From contig JAAALK010000284.1 in the NCBI GenBank assembly GCA_019279435.1, positions 64,784,773-64,848,772 on the forward strand: a stretch of 64,000 bases of DNA, written 5' to 3'. Shown piece by piece: positions 45,171 through 55,849 of the stretch. A program made the position numbers and the translations under genes. Source of the DNA: Zizania palustris (Eukaryota > Streptophyta > Magnoliopsida > Poales > Poaceae). The notes under the pieces are model-generated. The model was not told where the DNA came from. It worked only from the letters and a program-made list of their open reading frames with translations, and searched no databases. Position 1 is the stretch's first letter. Every line of letters begins with the position of its first letter.

Positions 45171-45182
45171 GCTCTGATACCA
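45171..45182 (-). promoter_or_regulatory. Primer-binding site of Gyp-A
   Basis: TGGTATCAGAGC on the minus strand, three bases from the LTR end, is complementary to the initiator-methionine tRNA 3' end. Confidence 0.85.
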
Positions 45183-45185
45183 TCT

Positions 45186-45345
45186 TGTGATGCCCCGATT
45201 TACCAAATTGGAACATTATTGAATTTCCATAGAAAAAAATAATAACAAGAGTTTCATCATGCAACAACGTACATACGGGCAAACATTCGTGGTTCGTAGA
45301 CCACATTATTACATAAGTGTAAAATTAAAAGAACTATAAAAACAT
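45186..45345 (-). mobile_element. Gyp-A 5' LTR, first 160 bases before the gap
   Basis: It begins TGTGATGCCCCG and is collinear with 20586-20745. About 3.1 kb of LTR should follow but is not represented. Confidence 0.9.
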
Positions 45346-45445
45346 NNNNNNNNNNNNNNNNNNNNNNNNNNNNNNNNNNNNNNNNNNNNNNNNNNNNNNN
45401 NNNNNNNNNNNNNNNNNNNNNNNNNNNNNNNNNNNNNNNNNNNNN
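45346..45445. other. Assembly gap of 100 N
   Basis: Exactly 100 undetermined bases. From the nest logic the real missing sequence should include about 3.1 kb of Gyp-A LTR, the rest of Gyp-D and Gyp-E, and the start of the Cop-F 5' LTR, so 100 is a placeholder or the scaffold is misjoined. Confidence 0.97.
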
Positions 45446-45871
45446 TTCTGCATAGCTTCGAATTCAAGGGTTCGGAGTATACCTCTACAACCTTCGCATG
45501 TCAACTTCGAAGCAGGCTTCGGCACGTCCACTACAGGCTTCGACACTGCTTACTTCGAAGCCTGCTTTGACAACTACAGGCTTCGCACCACACAGGCTTC
45601 GGCAAGTACCGAATAGGAGACAACATTGAATAGTAAGACTTGATTTTCTCATGTGTTAAATGCTTGGTTAGTCTGCCTATTAACACTGTGTTGGTGTCTT
45701 CTCGATTAGGACACCGGTTGTTTTTAGGCTAGATTCTTTTAGGCTTTGTTGATCGGGTTACTTTTTCCCTGCTGTCTGTTGAGGTGCGTTGGGTGTTGGG
45801 AGCAGGCCATTGATTCAAAAGAATTTTTAGGCGCCCATTCACCCCCTCTTGTCGCTACTTTCGGTCCTACA
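45446..45871 (+). mobile_element. Cop-F 5' LTR, right part
   Basis: The end TTTTAGGCGCCCATTCACCCC..CGGTCCTACA matches the solo LTR at 7973-9610. The first 170 bases after the gap differ from that LTR and consist of CAGGCTTCG/CTTCGAAG repeats. Confidence 0.8.
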
Positions 45872-45873
45872 AG

Positions 45874-45885
45874 TGGTATCAGAGC
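45874..45885 (+). promoter_or_regulatory. Primer-binding site of Cop-F
   Basis: TGGTATCAGAGC two bases after the LTR end, complementary to the initiator-methionine tRNA. Confidence 0.88.
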
Positions 45886-45936
45886 CTGGTTAGGGTTTTT
45901 CCATACCTTAACCGGTTCTAAACCCCAGTAGTGATC

Positions 45937-48690
45937 ATGATGTCACCTGGAAAGGTCTCGTCCTTGGAAGCTTATGGTTATAATTATTGGAAGACTCGCA
46001 TGCGAGCCTATCTCATGAGCCAAAGCTTCGACATCTGAGACATTTGTATTCACGCTACTTTCATAGTGTTGCCTGTTGCTGAGCGTAATTCTCCAGATAT
46101 TATTTCCCAGCATCAGAACAACAACAAAGCGGTGAATATTTTGTTTTCTGGTTTAGGTCCCACTGAATTTGAGCGTGTGAGCCATCTCACCACTGTGAGA
46201 GAGATCTGGGCTACCCTTTAGGCACACCATGAGGGGACAGTCCAGGTCAAGGCCTGGCTCTATCAGACCTACCGGCGTGAATATGAGAACTTACACAGAA
46301 GCCGGGTGAATCTGTTGAAGCGTTGTTTGGTCATTTTCAATCGATCATAAACAAGCTTCGGGCCAACAAGGCTGAGGGTGTTCAGTTAGTCTCAGATCAT
46401 GAGCAGGCGCTCAAGGTTCTCCATACCTTGGACCCTAAGATCTGGGAGATCAAGGTATCCTCTATCATTGAGAGCACATCTTATGATACCTTGACAATTT
46501 CTGAGTTGTTTAGCAAGCTGAAGGCTACTGAGGTTGATACCCAGTTGAGATCAAATCTCACTGGCTCTGGATCAAAGACCTTGACCCTTGCTACACCTTC
46601 TACTGACCCCTCCTCTGTGAGTTGTGCTGGGTTCTCTTTGATGTCTATCATTGAGGACCAGCTCGAGTCATTGGGAGATGATGACCCATGTCTTTTTAAC
46701 AACCGGGTGCGTCGTGTTTATGACAAGAGAATGTTCAAACGACACGGCATAAATATCGATGCTTTGAGTGTGGTGACCTAGGACACTTCATCGCCGACTG
46801 CCCCAAGCGCAATGGTCACAAGAAGGGCGCCGATGGTGGCTTCTATGACTCCGGCAAGCACGACAGCTCTTCCTTCACAAAGGGCAAGCCAAAGACCAGA
46901 TTCTTCAGAAAGGCCCTGAAGGACTACCGGCGTGAGAACAAGAAGTGTGACAAGGCCTTCTTCGCCGAGATGGAGATGAGTTACTCCAAGCAGGCCCACG
47001 TCTTCTTCCTCTTCATCATGCTCAAGCGATGAGAAGATTGTCATCAGGAAGGGGAAGGACAAGGATGATCCGGCGGGCCTTTGCTTCATGGCTTTCGGGG
47101 ACAGACCGAAGAGCCGCTCACATCAACGTTGAAGATCCCGCAAGAGCTTCTGCTCAATGGCTCTTGGGGATAAGGAAGAAAAGGGCTCCTCCGATGACTC
47201 CGACGACGACGACAATGAAAAGGTATCATCTTATGAACGTGAAATCGTTGATTTACTTGAAAGCAATCGTCAGGAGTTGAAATATCAGGAAAAACTGCTT
47301 AGAGGGGCTAAGAAGAGGATAGATGAACTAGAGAGTGAGCTTGTCGTAGCGAACGACGGAATTGAGAGTCTATCTTCTTCCCCTTGCTTGGGTGATAGCA
47401 GTGAGTGCCCAAAGTGTGAGGTGCTTCTGTGTGACCTGACGACTCTGAAGTCCAGGTACATAGAAAGGGTTGATGAGAGGGACGCTTTGGCCACTTGAGC
47501 TTGAAAGCGCTCAGTTGGAGCTGAAAGATGCTCATGCCACTGTCGTCGTGCCCTATGCTGATTGCCCATCCCATCTAGCTAGTCTAGCTGAGCTGAAAGC
47601 CAAGGGTGATGAGCATTTGAGCGAGTTGGAGAGAGTTAGAACTGAGTTGGGGCAGGCTAGGCTAGAGCTTGAGACACTATCAGTTCCACCCACTGTCTGT
47701 GAGAACTGCCTGTCTCATAGATTGGAATTGATTAAGCTAAAAGTCGAGAAGTCTGTCCAGGTTGATAGAGAGTGCGAGACGTGCTTGTCTCAGGTGGAGG
47801 TACTAGCTTCCTTGAGAGAGGAGCTAGTTGATGTCCAAAATGAGAACTTTTACCTCGTTCAATTCTGAGTTGGGTGAGTGCCAGAGAGCCACAGCTTGGC
47901 ATGATGATCCAGCAGTTTAAGAGGCAGGATGGGTTTGGGGTAGGCTACACCTACACCAAGGCTGACTTTGAGAGTGCTATTAGTCGGGCAGTGGAGTGGA
48001 GTAAAATGACTCCTGAACAGAGATACCCCAAGACTCACTCCACTGAGTCTATCCAGGCTAGTCAGCCCAAGGATGGAGTGTTCCAAGAACAACCCAAAGC
48101 TCCACCCAAGAAGCACATCTGGGTTCCAAAGCCCAAACACCTCTGCACATCTCTTGACTCTCTTCCTGGACCCTCTCACACCAAGAAGACTACACCAAAC
48201 ACCACCAAGCCCAAGAACCCCAAGCCTCAACCACATCCCAAGAAGCCCACCTACCACTGTGAGCATTGTCAGAGACACGGGCATCTTGCGGAGTTTTGCT
48301 TCAGGAGGAAGCGGGTTGAGAGAGCAGAGAGAGCTCATGGTGGCCAGGAGCAGTTCTACTAGCAGGGTGGTAGACTGAGAGTTCCTCGACACGGGGAGAG
48401 GCTGGAGGCCAGGCCGCGTCATGTAGGTGGTGGTAGAGGAGATGACTTTCATGCTCGTGCTCCGGATGGTGGTGTTCGAGCCGGCAGAGCTCCATGACGT
48501 TTTGGTTACGGTCCTAGACCTCGTGGCCGAGGTGTTAGGCAGAACCGAGGACCGCGCTTTGAGCCACGCTTTGAGCCGCGTTTTGGTCCAAACTCTTATG
48601 ATGATTTCTGCTTTCCATCTATTGAGCAGGTGGCTCGACACTGGTTTACTTCTTTTGCTAAACCTGGTGTTGGACCATTTGCTCCCCCTT
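45937..48690 (+). pseudogene. Gag of Cop-F with two zinc knuckles
   Basis: The first ATG pair after the leader (45937/45940) starts MMSPGKVSSLEAYGYNYWKTRMRAYL, typical of copia gag. Stops at about 46036 and 46219 and a shift near 46320 follow. The capsid continues (46323-46700: VSDHEQALKVLHTL, KVSSIIESTSYDTLTISELFSKLKATE). The first knuckle CFECGDLGHFIADC is at 46760-46801 in another frame. A long acidic and heptad-rich coiled-coil region follows (47157-47868, with a shift near 47490). The second knuckle CEHCQRHGHLAEFC is at 48258-48299, then an arginine/glycine-rich tail. The two-knuckle layout is a family trait. Confidence 0.85.
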
Positions 48691-48703
48691 ACAACCACTG
48701 ATT

Positions 48704-50240
48704 GTGCAGGATCGGGGACTGGAGGACGTTTGGATCATGGACTCAGGATGCTCTCGCCACATGACGGGACATCGCAGATGGTTCTCCACTCTCTCTCCCT
48801 CGAGCTCCAAGGAATACATTACCTTCGGGAACAGTGGTCAAGGGAAGGTACACGGCATTGGCTCAATTCGCATCTCAGACCATTTCTCTTTGAAGAACGT
48901 TGCTTTAGTTGGAAATTTGAACTTCAATTTAATTTCTGTTTTGCAACTTCTTGAGGATGGTTTGGAGGTTCGTTTTAAGAAGGGCAGTTCTTCTGTGTTT
49001 GATTGTAGTGGGTCTTTGATTTGCCAGATCTTACGTTTTGGTAAGGTTTTTTGGATTGACTTCTCTAGTTCTTTTGGCCCTTCTCAATGTTTGATTGCTG
49101 GATCCTCCTCTGAGCTCTGGAAGTGGCATAGGAGGTTGGGCCATTTGAGCTTTGATCTGCTAGTCAGGTTGAGCTCTATGGACCTCATCCGAGGATTGCC
49201 CAAGCTTAAGATGGAGAAGGATCTAGTTTGCCATCCCTGTCGTCACGGGAAAATGGTTGTCGCCTCTCACTCACCTGTGACTCAGGTGATGACTTCGTAC
49301 CCAGGAGATCTGTTACACATGGACACTGTTGGTCCAGCTCGGGTGCGTTCAGTCGGTGGGAAGTGGTACGCGCTTGTGATTGTTGATGATTTTTCTTGAT
49401 TTTCGTGTGATTTCTTCTTGGAGTCTAAGGATGAGACTTTTCATTTTGTTCATGACCTGATTTTGAAGCTGAAGAATGAGAACAATGGTCGGATGTGAGC
49501 GATTCGCTCTGACAATGTCTCTGAGTTCAAGAACTCTCAGTTCGTCAGCTTCTGTAGTGATTCAGGGTCTTGACCATCAGTTTTCTGCTCCTTACACTCC
49601 TTCACAGAATGGTGTTGTGGAACGAAAGAACCACACGCTAGTCGAGATGGCCAGGACTGATGCTCGATGAGCACAGGACTCCTAGGCGTTTTTGGGCTGA
49701 AGCCATGAACACGGCTTGCTATCTGGCAAACCACATTTTTCTTAGAGCTTACCTAGGTAAGACTTGATATGAGTTGCGGTTTGGCAGACAACCCAAAGTG
49801 AGCCACTTGCGAGCTTTGGCTGCAAGTGCTTTGTGCTCAAGAAGGGAGGGCATTTGGACAAGTTTGAGTCTCGTTGCTAGGATGTAGTTTTTCTTGGCTA
49901 TGCTTTGCAATCTTGAGGCTTCCGTGTTTGGAACCTCGACTCTCAGCAGCTTGTCGAGACTTGCGAGGTTTCATTTGATGAGTCCTTGCCTTCTTTGACT
50001 CCTTCTTTTGAGCTTTCTGGTGATGGTGAGCTCGGAGAGTCCATCTTCAAGGAAGATGATGACGCTACAGCTACTGATGAGGGTGGGCCTTCTGCACAGT
50101 CTGCAGAACCCACAACTTCTGAGACTTCGACTGAGGATGAGGGTGGACCTCTGATCACTTCTTCCACATCGATCGAGCCCTCTCAGTCGAGTCCAGAGGT
50201 GCCAGCTGCTGACTCCGGTGAGGTGACTTCAGATCATCGG
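48704..50240 (+). pseudogene. Protease and integrase of Cop-F
   Basis: The protease has WIMDSGCSRHMTG with the aspartate codon at 48740-48742. The frame stays open to 49399: HHCC zinc domain (WHRRLGHLSFDLL..CHPCRHGKM) and the first core aspartate in LHMDTVGPA. After a stop at 49397-49399 the second aspartate region (SDNVSEF near 49505) and the glutamate region (SQNGVVERKNHTLVEMA, about 49605-49650) are in shifted frames. The C-terminal serine/acid-rich linker (49980-50240) precedes RT. Confidence 0.85.
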
Positions 50241-50244
50241 TGAT

Positions 50245-51852
50245 TTGTCTGAGAGGACTTTACGATCTTCTGTTGACTCTCTTGCTGTGTTTGCTGAATC
50301 TGCTTTTGTTGCATCTTTTGAGCCTAGAGACGTTTCTCATGCTCTTTCTGATTCGAATTGGATTAATGCTATGCAAGAAGAGCTTGAGAATTTTGTCCGC
50401 AATCGGGTTTGGACACTGGTTGAGCTGCCACCAGGATGCAATCCCATAGGCACCAAGTGGGTGTTCAAGAACAAGCAAGGTGAAGATGGGGTGGTGGTGC
50501 GCAACAAAGCTCGATTAGTTGCCCAGGTTTTTTGCCAGAAGGAGGGTATTGACTTTGAAGAAACTTTCGCCCCTGTTGCCCGTCTTGAGTCCATTCGCAT
50601 TCTCTTAGTTTTTGCTGCTTCTAAGGGTTTTAAGATTTTTCAAATGGATGTCAAGAGTGCTTTTCTGAACGGGTACATAGAGGAGGAGGTTTATGTTAGG
50701 AAGCCCCTCGGTTTTGAGAACCCTAAGTTTCCTCGATATGTTTTTAAGCTACAGAAAGCTTTATGCGGTCTGAAGCAAGCCCCCAGGGCTTGGTATGACC
50801 GATTAAAGAAGTTTTTGTTGGGGAAGGGCTTTGTGATGGGTTATGTGGATAAAACTCTTTTCTTGCTCAGAGATGCTTCAGATTTCTTAGTCGCTCAGAT
50901 TTACATGGACGATATTATTTTTGGCGATACTAATGATGCTCTTGTGTCCAAGTTTTCTGAGCAGATGCACAGTGAGTTTGAGATGAGCCTCATGGGTGAG
51001 CTCAAGTACTTCTTAGGGCTCCAGATCAAGCAGACCAAGGACGGCACCTTCATCCACCAGGGTAAGTACACTCGAGACATGTTGAAGAAGTTCGACTTTG
51101 GTGGAGAGCTGAAGCATCAGATGACCCCAATGGGCACATCTGGGGGCCTAGACAAGGACGAGAGTGGCGTTAAGGTCAATGAGAGAGAGTTTCGAGGGAT
51201 GATCGGTTCACTGTTGTACTTGACAGTGATGAGGCCAGACATACAGTTCGCCGTGGGACTGTGTGCGCTCTTCTAGTCTTCACCACGCGTGTCTTATCGG
51301 CAGGCTGTCAAGCGCATTTTTAGGTATCTCACCTATGCGCCCGATCTTGGTCTTTATTATTCAGCATCATCATCTCTTGATTTATCTGGCTTTTCGGACG
51401 CTGACTTTGGTGGGTGCCAGTTGGATTGCAAGTCGACTTCTGGTACTTGCTAGTTTCTTGGTTCGTCTCTTGTTTCTTGGTCTTCTCGAAAGTAGCCTGG
51501 AGTTGCACTTTCAACCACTGAGGCTGAGTATGTAGCCGCTGCTAGCTGCTGCTCACAGTTGGTTTGGATGATTTCCACTTTGCGAGATTTTGGGTTGTTC
51601 TTTCCTACCAGAGTTCCTCTGTTTTGTGATAGCACCAGTGCAATTAGTGTAGGGAAAAATCCTTGTCTCCATTCAAAAACCAAACACATTAATGTGCTCT
51701 TTCACTTTCTGCGGGATCAATATGAGAAAGGTGTCATTGACCTTGTTCATGTTGATACTCATCATCAGTTGGCTGACATTTTCACCAAACCCCTAGATCA
51801 GTCTACCTTTGAGCGTTTACGAGGGGATTTGGGTGTTGTGTATCATTTTTAG
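50245..51852 (+). pseudogene. Reverse transcriptase and RNase H of Cop-F
   Basis: RT is open for 343 codons: WTLVELPPGCNPIGTKWVFKNK, NKARLVAQVFCQKEGIDFEETFAPVARLESIRI, FQMDVKSAFLNGYIEEEVYV, LCGLKQAPRAWYDRL and the catalytic AQIYMDDIIFGDTN. The frame ends at 51274-51276. RNase H follows with stops: DADFGGC region (about 51400), TTEAEY (about 51515), then an open frame 51559-51852 with FCDSTSAISVGKNPCLHSKTKHINVLFHFLRDQ and LADIFTKPLD. RT itself looks intact in its catalytic residues; the element is disabled mainly by breaks in gag, integrase and RNase H. Confidence 0.88.
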
Positions 51853-53237
51853 GATATTTTGAGTCAGTTTTCTTTCTTCTTTACTCTTTTCTTGAGTCTT
51901 TTTGTGTGTGTTCATACCATGCATATTCACATATCACACTTTTGAGACTGCTTCTGTTATATGATTGAACTGCTTTACTTATTCTAGCTGGTACATGCTT
52001 TTGATTACTCGTCGATGATCATGCTTTGCTTCAGTTCACATGATATGTCTGATATCTGTCATATGCATGGCTTTTATGCTTTAAAATTGAAAAATGATCA
52101 CCATTGCTTCTGGTCACTAGCATGTGTAGGCTGAATGCTTTTGCTATCTGTTAAATGCCTTGTAGCTAGATCCCTACTTAGATGCAGATATGCAACTTGA
52201 ACATCTATATGCTTTAACATGGAAAATGTGCTATAAAATGATGTAAAATCAGAAAAATGAAAAATCCATGCCTTTTTATGCATAATTTGAAAAGATCCAG
52301 ATGGGTTTGCTTTGTTGCATTGCATTGTTCTGGACTGCGTACCATAGCACTTTGGTATGAACTAGGACAGTGTAGTGTATGCCAAGACCAATGTCTTAAG
52401 CTTCTGATGGTCCAGTTTTGGCCCTAGGCTTGACTTGGTCGGTTAGCATAAGGTTTGACATGCAAATAACCCCTGGCAAAAATGAAAAAGGAAAGAGAAA
52501 AAGCCTGAAAATTAAAAAGATAACAAGTTTGCTGAAGCACTTTGTTTTGGACAATGCTTATCTTGGTAGATATCAGTTAGCTTCTGCATCTCATGCTTTA
52601 CCTTGCTTGTCATCTGAAAATTTTGTGATGCTTTTATTTGCAAAAATTGAAAAATGCGTGCTAATGACTTTCTTTAGATATCATCTGTTGCACTGATCAT
52701 GCCATGTGTCTTAGACAGTATGTCTTTTGCTATACCTATTAGATGTTGTAATTGCAGTCAATCATATCTGAGAAGCATGCTTTCTACACTCCACCTGCAC
52801 CCCAGTTGCATTCATTGCATATTTTGAGGGGGAGTTGCATTTCAGGGGGAGTTTGTGTCTTTTTAGAGTGCATTTAGTCTCGCTTGATGAGTTCTATTGT
52901 CAACAAGGGGGAGAAATTTTGGGAGAAGAGTTTAAGGGGGAGTTTTGGCTTTCTCTGAGATTTGTTTCAGGGGGAGTTTTTGTCCCGGTTGTCCTTACTC
53001 TTTGGATATCCTTGTTGATAATTCTGAGATTGCACTCATTTTGAGCTTTTACTTTTGGTTAACCATAATGACCGCTTTCTTGCTTTTGTTTGGCTTTTGG
53101 TCATTAGGGTTAAACTTTTACTTTATTTTCTTCTTCTCTGTTTTCTTGTGCTTTGTTTTCGTGTTTCCACATGTGCTTGCAGGTATTGGAGAGCTGATGA
53201 AGAGAAGTGTTGACAATGCACTCATCAAGGGGGAGAT
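51853..53237 (+). other. Cop-F 3' region with repeated polypurine tracts
   Basis: No frame resembles an envelope or other known product; the frames at 52418, 52835 and 52945 have no recognisable features. Purine tracts of the AGGGGGAG type occur at 52826-52834, 52843-52851, 52905-52915, 52934-52942 and 52969-52976. The final one, AAGGGGGAGAT at 53227-53237, abuts the LTR and is the functional position. Confidence 0.75.
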
Positions 53238-54108
53238 TGAGGAGCCATGCTAAAGAGTGTGGGCCTCATGGCTCCAGATGTGATGAGTCATTGTCAACAG
53301 AAGTCAAAGAGGACAAAAGAGAAGAGGAGACCTACTGCGTCTGGGCCGCTTGTGACTCAGGTACACGGGCAGCGACCGACTGTCGGGTAGAAGGGCCGCA
53401 AAGTCGGGCTTGGCCCAATCTGGGTACATGGGCTAGGAGCAGCAGAGGATCCATTGGGCTGTTGACCAGGATTGACTCAGGTACACGGGCGGTGAGTGAT
53501 TGCCGGGCTGAGAGAGCTGCGAAATCGGGCCGGCTCAATCTGGGTACCTGGTGCAAAGTCGGTGGACGCTTTGTCAGTTTCGGTGCAAAACTGCTGACCG
53601 CTGATCTTGGATCGGACCATCCTGGAGCGAAGCCATAGTCGCTACGAAAGCTCCGCTTCTGGATAAGTCATCTGTAAATAGGAGTTTACTATTTTGTCCT
53701 TAGGCCCACAGTCAGTCAGTCGAGTTTGTAAAAATATCCTAAGGGCAGTTTGGTCTTTTCCATTTATTTTAGCATCTGTAAAAAACCCTAAGGGTCTGTT
53801 TGGAATATTCCTAGGTTATTGGGCTGCCTATAAATAGGGCCCCAATCCGTAGGGTTAGGGTTACCCATTCTGAAATACAGTTTAATCCCACTCAAAGTTT
53901 GGGTCACTTTTTGTGCTCGTCCCTGTGTTTGCGCCGCCAACATTTTTGTTCTTGGGATTCTGATCTCTTCGCTGATGTTCAGCAATCTGCTCCTGAAAAA
54001 TCGTTCTTCTCAGCGAACCTTTCAGGTGCATCGTTCAACGTGCCTTGCAATTTTGCTCCCGTGTGTAACTTTTCTCTGTTTTGCCTTGGTTTATGTGCTG
54101 AGAATTGG
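53238..54108 (+). mobile_element. Cop-F 3' LTR, first 871 bases
   Basis: It starts TGAGGAGCCATGC after the polypurine tract, like 7973. It contains the two ACTCAGGTACACGGGC direct repeats (about 53355 and 53475) and TATAAATA at 53829-53836. It is cut at 54108 by Gyp-G1; the flanking ATTGG (54104-54108) is one half of the expected TSD. Confidence 0.87.
53829..53836 (+). promoter_or_regulatory. TATA box of Cop-F 3' LTR
   Basis: TATAAATA in a GCCTATAAATAGGG context, shared with the solo LTR at 8498-8505. Confidence 0.65.
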
Positions 54109-54603
54109 TGTTGGCGTAAAAGATTACGCTAACAGGTTTCAAGTGGTTAGAAACTGACAAACGAAGAGTTTGCGAACTAAATTATTTCAAGCCTCCGAAG
54201 TGGATAATAGCTCAAAAGAGTTCGAAGATGTGTATTGAATAACTTGGTATTCAATCTCATTACAGGGTAAAACGGGGGGTATTTATAGGCCCAAACATTA
54301 AGGAAAAGACCCTTTTACCCCTCTGTTACAACCGACATAGTGGAAACTATTCAGTACCCTTAATAGGGCTAAAACGGTAAAAGACTAATCTAATGAGAAA
54401 GAAGATAAGTCTTCCATCCTAGCTGGCGAAGAAGCTCTCGGAAGAGTCAATGTTGGAAGATATACTCCGAACTAAAGTTCGCCTCCATCCTTCAAACTTG
54501 ATCCAATATACTTCCAAGTTAGATGCTGGAAACCTTTGATTAAATCACCTGCTTTGGTCTTGTTACAGCAATAACCCTGAAGATGGAGTATTTTCTCCCA
54601 ACA
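54109..54603 (-). mobile_element. Gyp-G1 3' LTR
   Basis: 495 bp, collinear with 55355-55849. The minus-strand TATAAATA is at 54280-54287. TTCGAA and CTCCGAA motifs are frequent. Confidence 0.9.
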
Positions 54604-55033
54604 GTAGCCCCTCGAATACGCTTCTCCGCTAGATCTGTAACGTTAGGAGAGCAGTATACGCAAGAAAAATAATCATGCGTAGGGGTTAACGAATTTAATC
54701 AACCCCCGAAATATGCGAAGATTCAAAACTTCGAATTGACTTCTAAAAAAGTTACATTCGAACTATCTTGGAATTAACTTAAGGAGCCCGAAAGCTTTTT
54801 TTAGACTTAGAAGAAATAGCCGTTGGCTTTTTCCTTCCAGTGGAAGTTACGCGATGCGTTAACTTCACAAGGGGTAACGGTTAAGAATGCGAAACGGCAA
54901 ACACAAACGGTAAAAAATCGTGGGCCTGGGCTATAAATAGAGGACCCAGACCCTTCTCGAATACCCTTCTCACCGCTTTTGTGCAAACAAGCCCTAGCCT
55001 CCAAACTTCTTCTTTAGCAATCAGTGCGACTCC

Positions 55034-55354
55034 ATGGCGAAGACAAGCTTCAAGGTCCCTGGGGCGGCTTCGGCCCTAGCCCGGTAGCAGGCTGCAGTCG
55101 CGGCAACAGTAGCGGGAGCGGCAGCGCCTTCAGTTGCGGTGGCTCCGACGGCAGCAGTAGCAACACCAGTGGCGGCGCCAGCAAGGAATCCCCAAAATGT
55201 CGGTCCTCACGATCTCCTCCCTGCATCCTCGAAGTATTCGGACCAGTCGTACCAGCTAGGGCCATCTACCTGCAAAAGGGAGTCTATCGCAGCAGCAGTG
55301 GAGGGGAAAATTAGCTTGGAGGTTATAATCCAGAAACCTAGAAAGGAGGCCATC
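55034..55354 (+). pseudogene. First part of antisense gene in Gyp-G1
   Basis: The ATG at 55034 lies 95 bases after a plus-strand TATAAATA (54932-54939). The product begins MAKTSFKVPGAASALAR, is stopped by a TAG at codon 18, then continues in frame: alanine-rich segment, NPQNVGPHDLLPASSKYSDQSYQLGPSTCKRESIAAAVEGKIS. It is clearly related to the Gyp-G2 gene at 56271. It is cut after 107 codons by the Gyp-G2 LTR. The independent copy shows that the gene belongs to the retrotransposon family and is not a chance host sequence. Confidence 0.85.
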
Positions 55355-55849
55355 TGTTGGCGTAAAAGATTACGCTAACAGGTTTCTGTAGAAAAGAAAC
55401 TAACAAACGAAGTGTTTGCGAAGAGAACTGTTCTAAGCCTCCGAAAGGATAATAACTTAGAATAGTTCGAATGTGTGTATTGAATAGCTTGTATTTGGTC
55501 CCTATTACAGGGTGAAATGGGGAGTATTTATAGGCCCAAACATTAAGGAAAAGACCTATTTACCCCTCTATTACAACCGACATAGTGGAAACTATTCGGT
55601 TCCCTTAATAGGGCTAAAATGGTAAAAGACTAATCTAATCAGAAAGAAGATAAGTCTTCCATCTTAGCTGGCAGAAAAGATCTTGAAAAGCCTTAGTTCG
55701 AAGATGTACTCCGAACCAAAGCCTATCTTCGTACTTCGAACTGGGTTCTGGGTATCTTCGAAGATGATCTTCTAGGAACCTTCGAACCTGCTGTCTGCCT
55801 TTATGCTGCTTCGGCAATAACCCCGAAGATGAGATATTTTCCCCCAACA
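55355..55849 (-). mobile_element. Gyp-G2 3' LTR
   Basis: 495 bp, TGTTGGCGTA to CCCCCAACA, followed by GTAGCCCCTCG (minus-strand polypurine tract, 55850-55860). Confidence 0.92.
55525..55532 (-). promoter_or_regulatory. TATA box driving gag-pol sense transcription in Gyp-G LTR
   Basis: TATAAATA on the minus strand about 317 bp into the LTR, conserved at 54280-54287. It points away from the antisense gene; the 5' LTR copy of this box would drive gag-pol. Confidence 0.6.

Larger units (their letters stand above)
20586..45345 (-). mobile_element. Gyp-A: Tekay/Del-type chromovirus with three nested insertions
   Basis: On the minus strand the order is 5' LTR (only 159 bases before the gap), primer site, upstream frame, gag, protease, RT, RNase H, integrase with chromodomain, polypurine tract and 3' LTR. 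Without insertions the internal region is about 5.6 kb. Long LTRs, a chromodomain-like C-terminus and an initiator-methionine primer site agree with the Tekay (Del) clade. The interruptions are Gyp-B (33258-42200), a solo LTR (25728-32438) and the reversed solo LTR inside that. The missing 5' LTR end prevents a TSD check. Confidence 0.88.
45446..54108 (+). mobile_element. Cop-F: SIRE/Maximus-type Ty1/copia retrotransposon
   Basis: It has a partial 5' LTR, primer site, long gag with two zinc knuckles, protease, integrase, RT and RNase H, a purine-tract-rich 3' region and the start of a 3' LTR, where Gyp-G1 is inserted. The long gag with coiled coil and second knuckle, the YMDDIIFG palm box and repeated AGGGGGAG tracts fit the SIRE/Maximus clade. 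No envelope-like frame is visible after pol. Several stops and shifts make it non-autonomous. Confidence 0.88.
54109..55354 (-). mobile_element. Gyp-G1: 3' end of a Tat/Grande-like element
   Basis: A 495-bp LTR (54109-54603, TGTTGGCGTA to TCCCAACA), the minus-strand polypurine tract (54604-54614) and 740 bases of internal sequence with the start of the antisense gene. The second copy, Gyp-G2, is inserted at 55355, so Gyp-G1 probably resumes outside the window. Confidence 0.88.

Noticed and set aside
45334..45546. Minus-strand frame crossing the gap
   Set aside because: It is translated through undetermined bases and is meaningless.
47859..48954. Minus-strand 279-codon frame and plus-strand 175-codon frame
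   Set aside because: The first is opposite the Cop-F gag zinc-knuckle region and has no domain; the second is an alternative frame running into protease.
51853..53226. Envelope-like gene of a SIRE element
   Set aside because: No frame longer than about 100 codons, and no signal peptide with transmembrane layout in the right place; the hydrophobic frame at 52945-53253 overlaps the polypurine tract and LTR start.
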